Part shown: positions 30,621 to 40,411 of the stretch, piece after piece
Layout of the letters: each line of letters starts with the position of its first letter
Numbering within the stretch: the stretch's first letter is position 1
NCBI GenBank assembly: GCA_004195325.1
Contig: SDWO01000073.1
Location: 1 to 44,442 of the forward strand
From: Candidatus Izemoplasma acidinucleici
Lineage (GTDB): Bacteria > Bacillota_I > Bacilli_A > Izemoplasmatales > Izemoplasmataceae
Direction of reading: 5' to 3'
DNA: 44,442 bases
Position numbers and translations under genes: made by a program
The notes under the pieces: generated by a model
Told to the model about the DNA's origin: nothing
Database searches by the model: none
Seen by the model: only the letters and a program-made list of their open reading frames with translations

Positions 30621-30875
30621 TCACCAGTAATTTATACTAATATTCATGTTTTTAGCAAGAACACTAACAGCTGATAATGCAATGGATATAATAATTAATA
30701 TATCTATTAATGTCTTGTTATCTGAAATGTATTTTTTTATACGGTTAACAAGCTTGTTAACCCCTTTTGCCCATTTAAATTTCATTGTAAACAAATCAAC
30801 GATAATCAAGATGATTGACAAGAAGAAAAGTATAAGTAATAACACATTTGCAGTGATTTCAATAAACTTATTCAT
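30621..30875 (-). CDS. 84-residue two-span membrane protein
   Basis: Two hydrophobic helices (VLLLILFFLSIILIIVDLF and LIDILIIISIALSAVSVLA) around a basic loop (KFKWAKGVNKLVNRIKKYI). ATG at 30875 overlaps the end of the lipoprotein gene by 8 bases (ATGAATAA). No family is recognised. A membrane partner, for instance an immunity-like protein, for the lipoprotein is possible. Confidence 0.65.
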   Translation of the reverse strand: MNKFIEITANVLLLILFFLSIILIIVDLFTMKFKWAKGVNKLVNRIKKYISDNKTLIDILIIISIALSAVSVLAKNMNISINYW

Positions 30876-31434
30876 TATAGTCATTCCAGTCTCTTCCGAT
30901 ACCCATACCATTAACATCAATAGTAGACCTTATTGTATTAATAAGACTACCTTGATATTCCACTTCAACAACATATAAAAAATCATTTACATCTGTATCA
31001 AACATTTCATCCAACTTAAATTCTGCAAAAGCAATACCGTTTAAAATTGTCTCATACACTAAGTAATTATTATTATTTAATATAGCGTATATTTTCAATG
31101 TAATAACAGTATCATCACTCGTGAAATGCTCAACTGAGTCAACTGATATATTAAAACCAGTTAGAGTATACTCAAAACACTCATTAATTTCAAAATCATC
31201 ATTCACGTCATTAATGTTAGATTTATAATCCTCAGGTACTGAATCAATAGTGTATTGCATTTCCATTACTTTACCATCAAATATTATATCTGAATCTTCT
31301 AAATTTGTAAAATTATCCTCTATATTCAAGTCACCTTTAGTATTATAGGTCGAATTCGAGTCACTTGAGCTATAATCACACCCACTCATAAGAGCAGATA
31401 CTACTAATAACAATGTAAATATTATCCCTTTCAT
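30868..31434 (-). CDS. Lipoprotein, unknown function
   Basis: A 188-residue protein with a lipoprotein signal: MKGIIFTLLLVVSALMSGCD, lipobox LMSGC. A low-complexity Ser/Asn/Thr spacer (YSSSDSNSTYN) comes next, then a globular acidic domain. ATG at 31434 is 8 bases after AAGGAG, better than an ATG at 31440. It is anchored on the outer face of the membrane. Coupled to the two-span gene. Confidence 0.78.
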   Translation of the reverse strand: MKGIIFTLLLVVSALMSGCDYSSSDSNSTYNTKGDLNIEDNFTNLEDSDIIFDGKVMEMQYTIDSVPEDYKSNINDVNDDFEINECFEYTLTGFNISVDSVEHFTSDDTVITLKIYAILNNNNYLVYETILNGIAFAEFKLDEMFDTDVNDFLYVVEVEYQGSLINTIRSTIDVNGMGIGRDWNDYNE

Positions 31435-31530
31435 ACACATCTCTCCTTTTTGGTTATATCACTTTTTGGAATTATTTCACTACATACATATTCCATCCAA
31501 AGGCATTAGCATACCAATTAGACATTCACA

Positions 31531-31794
31531 TTACTTATATTCTGTATTATAATTATGAAATAAATCTGATTGATGTTGTTGCTCTTTGTTATATTGTTGC
31601 ATATCATTATTCAATTTTGATGCAAAATACTGCGCATCTTCAGTACTTTCTGTCTCATATTTCTCAGTCGAATCATCTTTATATGTCACCTCAACAATGT
31701 CATCTTCAACAGTAACATTCCTGATATTCTTAAAATCCTTTTCCGCAATCACGTATCCACAACCATCTTTACCTGGATAGTTAAATTCACACAT
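31531..31794 (-). CDS. 87-residue acidic hypothetical protein
   Basis: A soluble protein beginning MCEFNYPGKDGCGYVIAEKD with two early cysteines and a C-terminal Gln/Asn-rich part. It is not recognised. GGAGGTG lies 6 bases before the ATG at 31794. It is in the same leftward direction as the lipoprotein gene, 97 bases upstream of it, and bounded on its other side by repeat copy B. Confidence 0.65.
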   Translation of the reverse strand: MCEFNYPGKDGCGYVIAEKDFKNIRNVTVEDDIVEVTYKDDSTEKYETESTEDAQYFASKLNNDMQQYNKEQQHQSDLFHNYNTEYK

Positions 31795-31827
31795 TTTATC
31801 ACCTCCCAAATTATATTATATCATATA

Positions 31828-32019
31828 TCATTCCATCATTTGATGTTTTATCCTTTCCCCAGGGATAAGTAAGTAGCAAAGAACAAGAGAGTTTCATGTC
31901 CTATGACAAGATGACCGTTCCCACCCAGTTTTATAAATCCCTGAAACAACAGTCATGTAATGAACACTCGAAGAGTGGGATGAACAAAACACAAAAGAAA
32001 GAAAAGAGCCACAGCTCGT
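31828..32019 (+). repeat. Module-boundary repeat, copy B
   Basis: Very similar to copies A and C from ATTCCATCATTTGATGTTTT through GACAAGATGACCGTTCCCAC to AATGAACACTCGAAGAGTG. It then shares with copy A the AAACACAAAAGAAAGAAAAG tail. GTTTCA (31891) and TGAAAC (31941) can pair. The remaining 32020-32180 sequence shows no gene. Confidence 0.88.
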
Positions 32020-32181
32020 TGAATTGGTATGATGTTAGTAAAGATAGCTTCTTTAGATTCTGTATTTTAAGATGATAAACACAAGCAACAAATTACTGTA
32101 AAGTTTCTAGTAGATAGTTATACGTTTTTGTTCAATTAAATTTCTTTTATTTACACTTATATCTCTGTATTCATTTGGTAT

Positions 32182-32228
32182 ATATATAAAAAACACGTGC
32201 TTAGAGACCGCAGGTGTTTTTTATATAT
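32182..32228. terminator. Bidirectional terminator after the immunity gene
   Basis: ATATATAAAAAACAC (32182-32196) is the exact reverse complement of GTGTTTTTTATATAT (32214-32228), with a GTGC/GCAG-containing loop. It ends the leftward toxin-immunity transcript. Confidence 0.88.
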
Positions 32229-32253
32229 GTAATTTTGTCTTATTCTGAACCTA

Positions 32254-32613
32254 CTATCGATATTGTATTTCTAAAAAAGCAGTATAAGATATAAAGATGA
32301 AAATTATTGGAAATGTAAATAAAAGATTCAGGAAAAACCTCCCACTTACCCTAGGTGTTATATACCTAAAAAGCACAAATGTATAAAATATATGGAACAT
32401 CATAGTTACTAGCAAAAATAATTCCATGGTAATAAACAGACTTATAATTTGAATAGTAAGAGACACAGACCAAAAATAGTAAAGCAAATCTACTCTTGCC
32501 TTTAGATTTTCAGACTGAGCTTCACCTATAATTATTTTTTTAACTCTTGGATAAAACATTGCGAAATTTGAACTTATAATTAAAATTAAAACTATTACTT
32601 GTATTAAATTCAT
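32254..32613 (-). CDS. Small membrane protein, immunity candidate for the RHS toxin
   Basis: A 119-residue protein with about four membrane spans (LIQVIVLILIISSNFAMF, YYFWSVSLTIQIISLFI, LFLLVTMMFHIFYTFVLF, FFLNLLFTFPIIFIFISY). It starts 12 bases after the stop of the giant YD-repeat gene with AAGGAGG, the standard toxin-immunity order. Membrane immunity proteins usually counter toxins acting at the membrane. The family is not recognised. Confidence 0.75.
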   Translation of the reverse strand: MNLIQVIVLILIISSNFAMFYPRVKKIIIGEAQSENLKARVDLLYYFWSVSLTIQIISLFITMELFLLVTMMFHIFYTFVLFRYITPRVSGRFFLNLLFTFPIIFIFISYTAFLEIQYR

Positions 32614-32625
32614 TACTCTTCCTCC

Positions 32626-35600
32626 TTACTCTATTGTAATTTTAAAACCTACACCTATTGTTAAACCAAACTGAAATTTTCCATCTTCAAATTTTAGAGT
32701 AGCTCCAAGGCCAACATTTACCTCACCTACAAAGGTCTTATCAATACCAATGAAGTCTAAACTAGTTTCTCGTGTAGAACTCCACACAATCACACCAGCT
32801 TCTGCCCCGAAATAATTGCTTGTAAAGGCTGCTTTTCCTGTAAATTCGCCCATGTTTACTATGTATTCTGATCCATCAATAGTATGATGCTCCTCCGATA
32901 CCAACCACCATATATCAAAAAGCTGAAAACCATCGTCAATAGCAGACGGTCCGTGTATTCTAAATTGATTATAAATAGCATATGTTGTCCCATTTTTGGA
33001 ATGTTTAATACTACCATGACTAACAATAGGTTCAAATAAATATGGAGACTCTTCAGTTTGTGCGTTTTTCACGGAGGTATCTAAACGAGGGTTTATAATT
33101 AAATTATAACCTAAATCGTCTACATATATGATAGGGTTATTATTAACGTATGTATACATATTATGGCCTAATGTAGTATTGCTTGACTGTAACATACCAT
33201 CTGCATTAATAAATCTACCAGTTTCAGGATTATAATATCTAGACTGAAGATAATAATATCCAGTTTCATTATCGTAACGATAGCTTCTGTATCGATATGG
33301 GTTTGCAAGTCCAACACCTGATAATGTAATAGAATCATCTAAATTACCATATGCATCGTATCTATATTCTACAACAATATTTCCAGTAGAATCAAGTAGA
33401 TGAGTAACATCTCCAAGAATGTTAAGCACGTAATAATACTCTGTTCCATTGTAGTCCATACTTAGTAAAGTTCCATCTACATCGTATGTATAATAAATTT
33501 CATTTGTTCCATCTGTTTCAAATAGAACTTTCGTACCATCTAAATAGTAATTTGTAGTTACACCATTCACTGTTTTTGAATCTCTAATATCATTTTGATT
33601 ATATGTGTAACTTGCTGAAGTATAGTAATAAGAGTAGGTGAGTAAACTTCTGCCTTCCCACGTAAATCTTTCATTGTAGTATGATGATCTAGAATCTGTA
33701 GTTAAAGTAATGTTTCCTGCACCATCATATGAATAATCAACTGTATAGTTTGCGGAAGAATTTGTAGGGTAGCTGATTCCAGATTGTGATACTTGATCTT
33801 TCCAAGTATTACTATAAGTATACCATTCAACTTTATTAGGTATGCTTAAGCTTCCAAAACTAAATCCATAGAAATATTGCGAAGTAATGTTTCCGTAATT
33901 ATCGTAATTATAGATGTATGTATAACTATCAATTTGATTGTTTTCTCTTATCAATTGGCCTTTGTTATCATAGTAATATTGAATAACTTGTCCTGATTGA
34001 TTTGTGATTTTAGTAATATAACCCTGATCATCATAGTCGAGTGTCTCTGAGTGAGTAACTCCATCAAACACTTGTGTAACATCTAGTATTCTGGTTGAGG
34101 AACTACCATGTGTTATATTTTCATATCCGTCTATGTATGAATATGTAATTGTGTTTAAAGTAGTTGTTGTATCTAAAGTGATAACAACACTAGATAATCT
34201 TCTTAAGTTATCCGATTCAAATACATAATCTTTAGTATATCCACCAACAGTGGTTTTATCATATTCACTATTTATTAAATCATGAACATAAGATATATCC
34301 CTTGAATACCCTTGAATATCATATGTGTAAACTTTAAGATTACCTGCAGTATCATACTCATAACTAACAACATCTCCATCCTGAGATGTAACTTTTTCGA
34401 TACGGCCAACTAAATCATAATCATAATAAAACTCTTCACTGTCACGTAAGTCTTTTATTACTACTATATCACCAACTTGGTTGTACTCATATTTATACCT
34501 TCGCACATAAGAACAAGTTTCACAAGTTTTAAACCACACTCCCGTTACTTGATTCTCATCATTGTATGTAAATTTGATTCCATCGTAATTACCAAAAATT
34601 TCTTCGCTAATATGATTTGTATTGAAACTTGTATCTGTGATGTCATCACCATTGGTATCTACTGCGACTGTATCGTAAACATAGTCCCTAAGTAGGCTGC
34701 CTGAGAATCCAGCTCCGGAACCTGTTCCTACATCAACCTTTGTTAATCTATCAAGGGAATCGTAGAATAATCTGTATGTGAATCCATTCACTTGAATTTC
34801 CTCTAATAAATCATCAACATATACATAGTAATTATTTGATGAATCTTTAGAAACTTGAATCACTCTACCTTTATTATCATATTCATAAGTTGTTGTGATG
34901 CTCACCTCATTTTCAAATGATTCTAATAAGCCGTTTAAGAGGTTGGTCTCATAATCGATAGTTGCTCCAAACTCATTTTCTGTTTGGCTAATATATTGCA
35001 TATCTGCAGTATAAGAAATGAAATTCATGTAATAGGAATCCTGATATACGTTTCCTACTTCACCATCATCGTTACCATCCTCCCCTATAGAAACTGATGT
35101 AACTTGGTTATTGTCATTTCTATCTACATCTACAGTCACATTATTGACTTTGACATTGCCAAATTGTGAATCATTATCAAAATCATAATCAATAACATTT
35201 CCATATGGATCAGTAATTGTATCTGGGATGTATAGCGTTCCTAATTGATAATCATAGGTTATTTCACCTTTGGAACCTGGAGTTACAACCTTTTTAATAT
35301 TCCCTACATTATCATACTCGTATGTTGTTCCAAGTGATTGCTGATATAGTTGGAATCCATCCAAATAAACAGAACCTTCACCTTTAAAGACTGCACGCAA
35401 TTTAATTGATGCCACACTAACGTCAACGTAAAACTCGTTTACTACGTATTGCCATTCCTCTACATATGAGTTAAATGGGAAATAACCACCACCAACCACG
35501 ACTTGACCTAGTGAATCGTATAGTATTACTTCTAGTCCATAAGCTCTATCATTATAGTTTACTCCATTATATTTACTTGGAGTAACATCACCTTTCACCC

Positions 35601-38600
35601 ATAAACCAACAATATAATTTGAATCAACCGTAATATCGCTGCTTGTGATTGTCTCTTCAATATACTTTATAGTAGTTGGATCACCGGAGATATAGATTTT
35701 TGAATCACCTAAAATATCATCCAGAGTTCCATCAAAGTCTGGTATTTCCCATATGGAAGAGGAAGCGCCTGATAATGTCCAACCCACTGTACCAAATTCA
35801 AAAGATTGATTATATAATAAATTCTCTCTTGAATCTCTAAATCCATCAAGGATCTGAATATTATCAAACCATGCATCTCCACCATCTTCACTGTACAAGT
35901 TAATTAGTACTGATGAATTATCACTTAAAACCTCAAAATTAATTTCAACATATGTCCAATCTGTTGATGAGGTGTTGGTTGAGTTTTTACTATTTCCGGT
36001 TATATTACCGGATACGTTTAGATGTGCAGACCCTAACGCATCTGTTTTAATGTATCCAGAAACTGTATAAAATCCGGCATCCAATTCAACAGTTTGATAA
36101 TAATGAGCTTTCTGATCTGCATTTAGAAATATAAACGCAGACTCATCTCCAAAAATACTTTGTGATGATGTGAATCCAGAAGCCTGTATATTGGTTGCAC
36201 CTGCGTATGCATCAACGGTTACATACCATCTATCAGTATTTAATTCAAAACTATGGTTTTGAATTGGATTAATTTGTGTTTTTTGTGGTTGTGAGGATTT
36301 CACCAATCTATGATTTAATGAGTAATTTGGAGAAGCTATTGAAACTGAAAAAGGATTTAGGTATTCATAGAATGTTGCATTTCCTTTGTCATCTAGAATA
36401 TTAACCGTATGTCCATATCCATCAAAAGTATATTTCACTTGATTTCCCAAATGATCTTCAAATTGTGTATAGTTTTTTTGGTATGTCGGATCAATAAATC
36501 CTAAGAGAGTATCGTCTTTGTAGAAGAAATACTTCTCGACTTTATCGTTGTAAGTACCATGGAGAAAAGTTACTTTTCCTCCAGCTGATGATTCAGCATA
36601 GTGTAGTCTACCTCCACTGAAATAATCATAATAAGCAACATCTGGACTACCTGGTTGAAATACATCGTCGTCACCCTTATAATCTTTAAAATAAGCAACA
36701 CTATACAATGTATATCCACCAGCAGTTGAATCGAAAATTACTGCATAGTCAATTTTTTCAACTTGATTATAACTTGTACAAATATCATTTATATCCCATG
36801 TTTGACATAGGTATGAATTTACATAATCTAGGTATGTTCCTGAGTATTCGAAATCTAGTTTATTTCCATAATGATCTACTACGGAAGTAATTTGGGAACC
36901 TGAATAAATAATATCTACATAGTAATCAGTCTTTAAATCTGTGATTTCTTCTAATTTTCCATTTGAGAATTGATATGTATACATAATTTGATCAGGAGTA
37001 TAAACAATAATGTATGGATCTTGTTCGTGATATTGCATTACCCTATTTGATCCATCATCAGCTAAATAACAACCTGTTTGAATTTGAAGGTCATCTACAT
37101 CTGATACATCTGAACACACTGTAGGATAAAAATCAATCTCAGCTCCTGATGGTTCTATGATATACTTTCTGTTACTATCATAATGAGCTGTGCTATCAAA
37201 ATTGGTTCTCCATCCCATTCCATAGTAAGTATTGACATTCTTTAAGTTTTCCGAGTAAAACATAGACAAGTTCAAGTTCATACCAGAATGACGTCCCATG
37301 TAATCATTTCTGACAAAATTCAATTCACCTGTATAGTCATTTATGAAAGCCGTTCCTGCATCTCCAACAGGTGCATCGTGATAGGTCCAATAATTATAAA
37401 GACCTGTAGTAGATTGATAACCAATTGTTATTTTTGGTCCAACAGTACCTTGAAGTTCAGAGCTAAACCAAATATAATCAGTTGGGATATTATTATCGTT
37501 ACTAATTTCCAATATACCTAAATTGACATCATTTTCGTACCAGTCTTTAGCAACTTTTGTAAAGTCCCAATAGTAATAATCTAGACTGTACACAAATCCT
37601 ACTTCACCTGTATTGTAGACAATCTCATAATCAATAATACTCGATGATACATCATCAAATTCATTATTTTCAATGTCGTCCCAAGTAATTGATGGATTAA
37701 CCGAACGTAAATTGACTTGGCAATCGTTATCATCACAGTAATTCATTATATTAGATCCAGACACTGTAGTCCTTAATCTAAGTTGTGCATAATTGACAAT
37801 TACATTATCTGGGATGTTTACAGTCGGTATTTCTATATAGCTCTTATAAATATGAGTACCATTGTTACCGGTTTTAAGGTCGCTGTCATCAGCATATCCA
37901 TTTGTATATACATATTTATCTCTTATACCATTAGTTGCCCATGAATAATCAAGTATAATACTTGGATCAACAATGACTGGATATTCGGCTTCTTGTAACC
38001 ATTCATCATTAGGAGTCATGGTAATTATGTATGTCTTATTCCCGGTGGATACAACATCAAAATCGATGTCTTCACTGTAATTCATTTCATCATCTAGCAT
38101 ATATAAATCCTGGAAAGTAAATACTACTTCATCAAGTTCATTAACAAAGAATACATTACCTTCAAGATCTTGAATTATTTCCAGGTCTTTTAGTTTATAC
38201 TCGAAACTTAACGAGAAGTCTTGAGTATAATCATTTAGGATAATATTTTCTTTAACTCCACTTCCAGTAAGGATATATTCAAGGTCTACATTATTTTGTA
38301 TGTTTGAATATAATAATGCCTGATTAATGTTTGGTAATTCTTTTATATTGTTTGGAGTAATACTTGAATCTTCGTAGAATACATTTGATTCATCAATATT
38401 AAGTACTCTCCAATCAATATTATAACCATACATTGATAATTTGATTTGCTTGTTGTCATCTAGTTTCTTAGGGAATTTTACTTTAAACTTATTTTCCTTG
38501 TTTGTTAGTTCATTTCCTAAATCTAATAGACTATTATCTATTTGTGTATATTCGCCATCTTCTAGATAATGAATAAAATCGTCGTACATAGCTACTTCAT

Positions 38601-38922
38601 ATGTACCATCTATCTTTCTAAATGTTTTTGTTGTTTCGGTACGTTCACTGATGACTTCACTATTAAAAGCTACATTACTTGGATCAAAATCAGGATCCGT
38701 TGTTGTAGGATAATCAGTAAGACTGTTTGTAGTCTCTGGTATAACGTACGTATAATCACTCTCATCCTCGTTCACATGAGCTTCTATTAGGTTCCATGGC
38801 ACAAAACTCCATAGCATCCCTAAAATCCCTAGTACTGTAAAAAACACTCTGAACTTGCTAAATGCATTTATTAATGCTTTTGTTTCCTTTGTAGATAAAT
38901 TTTTAGTTAAAAACCGTTTCAT
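32626..38922 (-). CDS. Giant YD-repeat/RHS (WapA-like) polymorphic toxin
   Basis: A 2,098-residue surface protein. An N-terminal hydrophobic segment (about 29-48) exports or anchors it. A DNRLRE-like beta domain around 340-440 (SYIEIPTVNIPDNVIVNYAQ, LRLRTTVSGSN) comes next. Two carbohydrate-binding-like beta-sandwich modules lie around 880-1180. Dozens of YD repeats (YDxxGN...) then make the cocoon shell. The RHS core ends with YRYDAYGNL, YRYRSYRYDNETGYYYLQSR and GRFINADG. After DDLGYN about 160 residues form a unique tip (LFDIWWLVSEEHHTIDG ... GLTIGVGFKITIE), the likely toxin, of unknown type. It probably kills competitor cells on contact. Confidence 0.92.
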   Translation of the reverse strand: MKRFLTKNLSTKETKALINAFSKFRVFFTVLGILGMLWSFVPWNLIEAHVNEDESDYTYVIPETTNSLTDYPTTTDPDFDPSNVAFNSEVISERTETTKTFRKIDGTYEVAMYDDFIHYLEDGEYTQIDNSLLDLGNELTNKENKFKVKFPKKLDDNKQIKLSMYGYNIDWRVLNIDESNVFYEDSSITPNNIKELPNINQALLYSNIQNNVDLEYILTGSGVKENIILNDYTQDFSLSFEYKLKDLEIIQDLEGNVFFVNELDEVVFTFQDLYMLDDEMNYSEDIDFDVVSTGNKTYIITMTPNDEWLQEAEYPVIVDPSIILDYSWATNGIRDKYVYTNGYADDSDLKTGNNGTHIYKSYIEIPTVNIPDNVIVNYAQLRLRTTVSGSNIMNYCDDNDCQVNLRSVNPSITWDDIENNEFDDVSSSIIDYEIVYNTGEVGFVYSLDYYYWDFTKVAKDWYENDVNLGILEISNDNNIPTDYIWFSSELQGTVGPKITIGYQSTTGLYNYWTYHDAPVGDAGTAFINDYTGELNFVRNDYMGRHSGMNLNLSMFYSENLKNVNTYYGMGWRTNFDSTAHYDSNRKYIIEPSGAEIDFYPTVCSDVSDVDDLQIQTGCYLADDGSNRVMQYHEQDPYIIVYTPDQIMYTYQFSNGKLEEITDLKTDYYVDIIYSGSQITSVVDHYGNKLDFEYSGTYLDYVNSYLCQTWDINDICTSYNQVEKIDYAVIFDSTAGGYTLYSVAYFKDYKGDDDVFQPGSPDVAYYDYFSGGRLHYAESSAGGKVTFLHGTYNDKVEKYFFYKDDTLLGFIDPTYQKNYTQFEDHLGNQVKYTFDGYGHTVNILDDKGNATFYEYLNPFSVSIASPNYSLNHRLVKSSQPQKTQINPIQNHSFELNTDRWYVTVDAYAGATNIQASGFTSSQSIFGDESAFIFLNADQKAHYYQTVELDAGFYTVSGYIKTDALGSAHLNVSGNITGNSKNSTNTSSTDWTYVEINFEVLSDNSSVLINLYSEDGGDAWFDNIQILDGFRDSRENLLYNQSFEFGTVGWTLSGASSSIWEIPDFDGTLDDILGDSKIYISGDPTTIKYIEETITSSDITVDSNYIVGLWVKGDVTPSKYNGVNYNDRAYGLEVILYDSLGQVVVGGGYFPFNSYVEEWQYVVNEFYVDVSVASIKLRAVFKGEGSVYLDGFQLYQQSLGTTYEYDNVGNIKKVVTPGSKGEITYDYQLGTLYIPDTITDPYGNVIDYDFDNDSQFGNVKVNNVTVDVDRNDNNQVTSVSIGEDGNDDGEVGNVYQDSYYMNFISYTADMQYISQTENEFGATIDYETNLLNGLLESFENEVSITTTYEYDNKGRVIQVSKDSSNNYYVYVDDLLEEIQVNGFTYRLFYDSLDRLTKVDVGTGSGAGFSGSLLRDYVYDTVAVDTNGDDITDTSFNTNHISEEIFGNYDGIKFTYNDENQVTGVWFKTCETCSYVRRYKYEYNQVGDIVVIKDLRDSEEFYYDYDLVGRIEKVTSQDGDVVSYEYDTAGNLKVYTYDIQGYSRDISYVHDLINSEYDKTTVGGYTKDYVFESDNLRRLSSVVITLDTTTTLNTITYSYIDGYENITHGSSSTRILDVTQVFDGVTHSETLDYDDQGYITKITNQSGQVIQYYYDNKGQLIRENNQIDSYTYIYNYDNYGNITSQYFYGFSFGSLSIPNKVEWYTYSNTWKDQVSQSGISYPTNSSANYTVDYSYDGAGNITLTTDSRSSYYNERFTWEGRSLLTYSYYYTSASYTYNQNDIRDSKTVNGVTTNYYLDGTKVLFETDGTNEIYYTYDVDGTLLSMDYNGTEYYYVLNILGDVTHLLDSTGNIVVEYRYDAYGNLDDSITLSGVGLANPYRYRSYRYDNETGYYYLQSRYYNPETGRFINADGMLQSSNTTLGHNMYTYVNNNPIIYVDDLGYNLIINPRLDTSVKNAQTEESPYLFEPIVSHGSIKHSKNGTTYAIYNQFRIHGPSAIDDGFQLFDIWWLVSEEHHTIDGSEYIVNMGEFTGKAAFTSNYFGAEAGVIVWSSTRETSLDFIGIDKTFVGEVNVGLGATLKFEDGKFQFGLTIGVGFKITIE

Positions 38923-38953
38923 AAAAATTACACCCTCTCTTTTTTTGCATAGA

Positions 38954-38969
38954 AAAAGACATGTCTTTT
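38954..38969. promoter_or_regulatory. 16-bp palindrome upstream of the RHS gene
   Basis: AAAAGACATGTCTTTT, a perfect dyad 32 bases upstream of the RHS start codon, in its leader or promoter. A regulator site or RNA hairpin. No known motif is recognised. Confidence 0.5.
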
Positions 38970-39013
38970 CTGCAACTTACTGTTCCTCTATTAAACTATA
39001 ACATTCTGAATTG

Positions 39014-39043
39014 AAAAAAAAAAGGACAAATCCGTCTCTTTTT
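39014..39043. terminator. Terminator-like hairpin before repeat copy C
   Basis: AAAAAGGAC / GTCTCTTTTT with one bulge and flanking A/T runs. Confidence 0.55.
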
Positions 39044-39069
39044 GCATTTATTTACTTTCTTTTACGCTG

Positions 39070-39248
39070 CGCCGATCTATTCAAAACTCATTCCATCATT
39101 TGATGTTTTATCCTTTCCCCAGTGATTAGTTGGTAGTGAAGAACAAGAGAGTTTTATGTCCTATGACAAGATGACCGTTCCCACCCAGTTTTATAAATCC
39201 CTGAAACATCAGTCATGTAATGAACACTCGTAGAGTGTGGATGAACTT
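39070..39248 (+). repeat. Module-boundary repeat, copy C
   Basis: Begins GCCGATCTATTCAAAACTCA and continues through CATTTGATGTTTTATCC, CCCCAGTGATTAGTTGGTAG, GACAAGATGACCGTTCCCAC and AATGAACACTCGTAGAGTGT. The 5' pairing arm is GTTTTA here against GTTTCA in A and B, while TGAAAC is kept. G-U replaces G-C, so the pairing survives. Together with 38923-39070 it fills the gap between the RHS gene and the next module. Confidence 0.88.
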
Positions 39249-39322
39249 AGCTAGTTGAATTGAAGATTGATACATCATTGAGAATTTGCATATGGTATAA
39301 TGACAATAGGAGGGGGGAAAAA

Positions 39323-39802
39323 ATGACAACTATCAATTGGTTACAAGCATTTACAAATATAGTTTTTCTATTAATAGGATCAGGAATATCAATCTTGGGA
39401 TCATACTTAATATTAAGTAAAAAGATACTTCATGAGAATGAGCAAAGCTTCAGGAACGAATTAATAAACTTGTACAAAGATTTGTCAGCATCAGAAAAAG
39501 AGTATATCTTCTTCCAAATAGCGGACGAGGAAGTTGTTTTTATTGATAACAAAGATAGACTTTTTGAAGGCTCACTGAAAGTATATGAGTTAATTTCTGT
39601 ATATTCTATTTATTTTGAGGACTACTTAGGAGTTGAAATGATTATCGATGAGGCAAAGAAAAATCATTATGACACTATGTTTAATCGTGATCATGAAAAA
39701 ACATTTAAGTATTTAACTGAGAACCACCTAAGCGAATTTGCATTTCAGTTATCTGATGCTATTAAACATATGCAAGACAAAATAAGAAAAAAGCTTAATT
39801 AG
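39323..39802 (+). CDS. N-terminally anchored cytoplasmic protein, unknown
   Basis: A 159-residue protein: one membrane span (LQAFTNIVFLLIGSGISILG, then SYLIL) and a helical cytoplasmic domain with LYKDLSASEKEYIFFQIADE. ATG at 39323 has GGAGGGGGG 6-7 bases before it, better than an in-frame ATG at 39260 that lies in the boundary region. The family is not recognised. The shape (short anchor plus soluble domain) is the same as for 40412 in the next module. Confidence 0.7.
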   Translation: MTTINWLQAFTNIVFLLIGSGISILGSYLILSKKILHENEQSFRNELINLYKDLSASEKEYIFFQIADEEVVFIDNKDRLFEGSLKVYELISVYSIYFEDYLGVEMIIDEAKKNHYDTMFNRDHEKTFKYLTENHLSEFAFQLSDAIKHMQDKIRKKLN

Positions 39803-39864
39803 GCAGTAATCATCTCTATCAATTTTAATTAATTAGCTATGAATTCTTTATAAGGGGGAGTTTT

Positions 39865-40143
39865 ATGAAAAGAGAAGTATATGATGGTTATACAGAATAT
39901 TACTGGGCTGGTAACGAAGTTAAGGAATACTTTAAGAAAGCATATGGATGCTTTGGTAGACATCACGGACAAATCTCAAGTACTAGAATGAAGTTTGACA
40001 AATACTATAGTAGAATTAAAGAGGACAAGACATACAGAATCTTTTTAAGCGATATATTTTGCCTTGTTTTAAACTCAGAAACGGATTCAAAATTATATTT
40101 CTTCGGGTATACTTTTGAAAAGCCTGATTGGGCCGTTGAGTAA
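39865..40143 (+). CDS. 92-residue hypothetical protein
   Basis: A soluble protein rich in aromatic residues (MKREVYDGYTEYYWAGNEVK, YTFEKPDWAVE at the end) with a basic middle (CFGRHHGQISSTRMKFDKYY). AAGGGGGAG is 5 bases before ATG. It follows the anchored protein by 62 bases on the same strand. Not recognised. Confidence 0.7.
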   Translation: MKREVYDGYTEYYWAGNEVKEYFKKAYGCFGRHHGQISSTRMKFDKYYSRIKEDKTYRIFLSDIFCLVLNSETDSKLYFFGYTFEKPDWAVE

Positions 40144-40200
40144 TTTTTTGATTATATACTATATTTTAGGAATTAAAGGATACCAAAAAACATATATGAA

Positions 40201-40224
40201 AGAAGCTAGAAGTAGTTTCTTTTT
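40201..40224 (+). terminator. Terminator before repeat copy C'
   Basis: AGAAGCT / AGTTTCT with one G-U pair around AGAAGT, then TTTTTG. It is a diverged form of the hairpins at 30128 and 41067. Confidence 0.75.
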
Positions 40225-40235
40225 GTGTGTACTGT

Positions 40236-40288
40236 TCCGATTTATCAAAACTAATTACAGCTCCTGGTGTTTTATCTTTCTCTCAGTG
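40236..40288 (+). repeat. Module-boundary repeat, degenerate 5' part (copy C')
   Basis: TCCGATTTATCAAAACTAAT ... TGGTGTTTTATCTTTCTCTC AGTG aligns with the first about 55 bases of copy C (CCGATCTATTCAAAACTCAT ... GATGTTTTATCCTTTCCCCAGTG). The 3' two-thirds is absent. It separates the 39323-40143 genes from the 40412 gene. Confidence 0.65.
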
Positions 40289-40411
40289 TCATGTTTGCAA
40301 TCACTCACGTCAAACTGTATTTTCAATATTTAGTGCATTTAGAATCATTAGAAGTAACTTATTTACTGGATTCATTTTATATGATAAAATATTGAAAAGG
40401 AGATGATGTTA

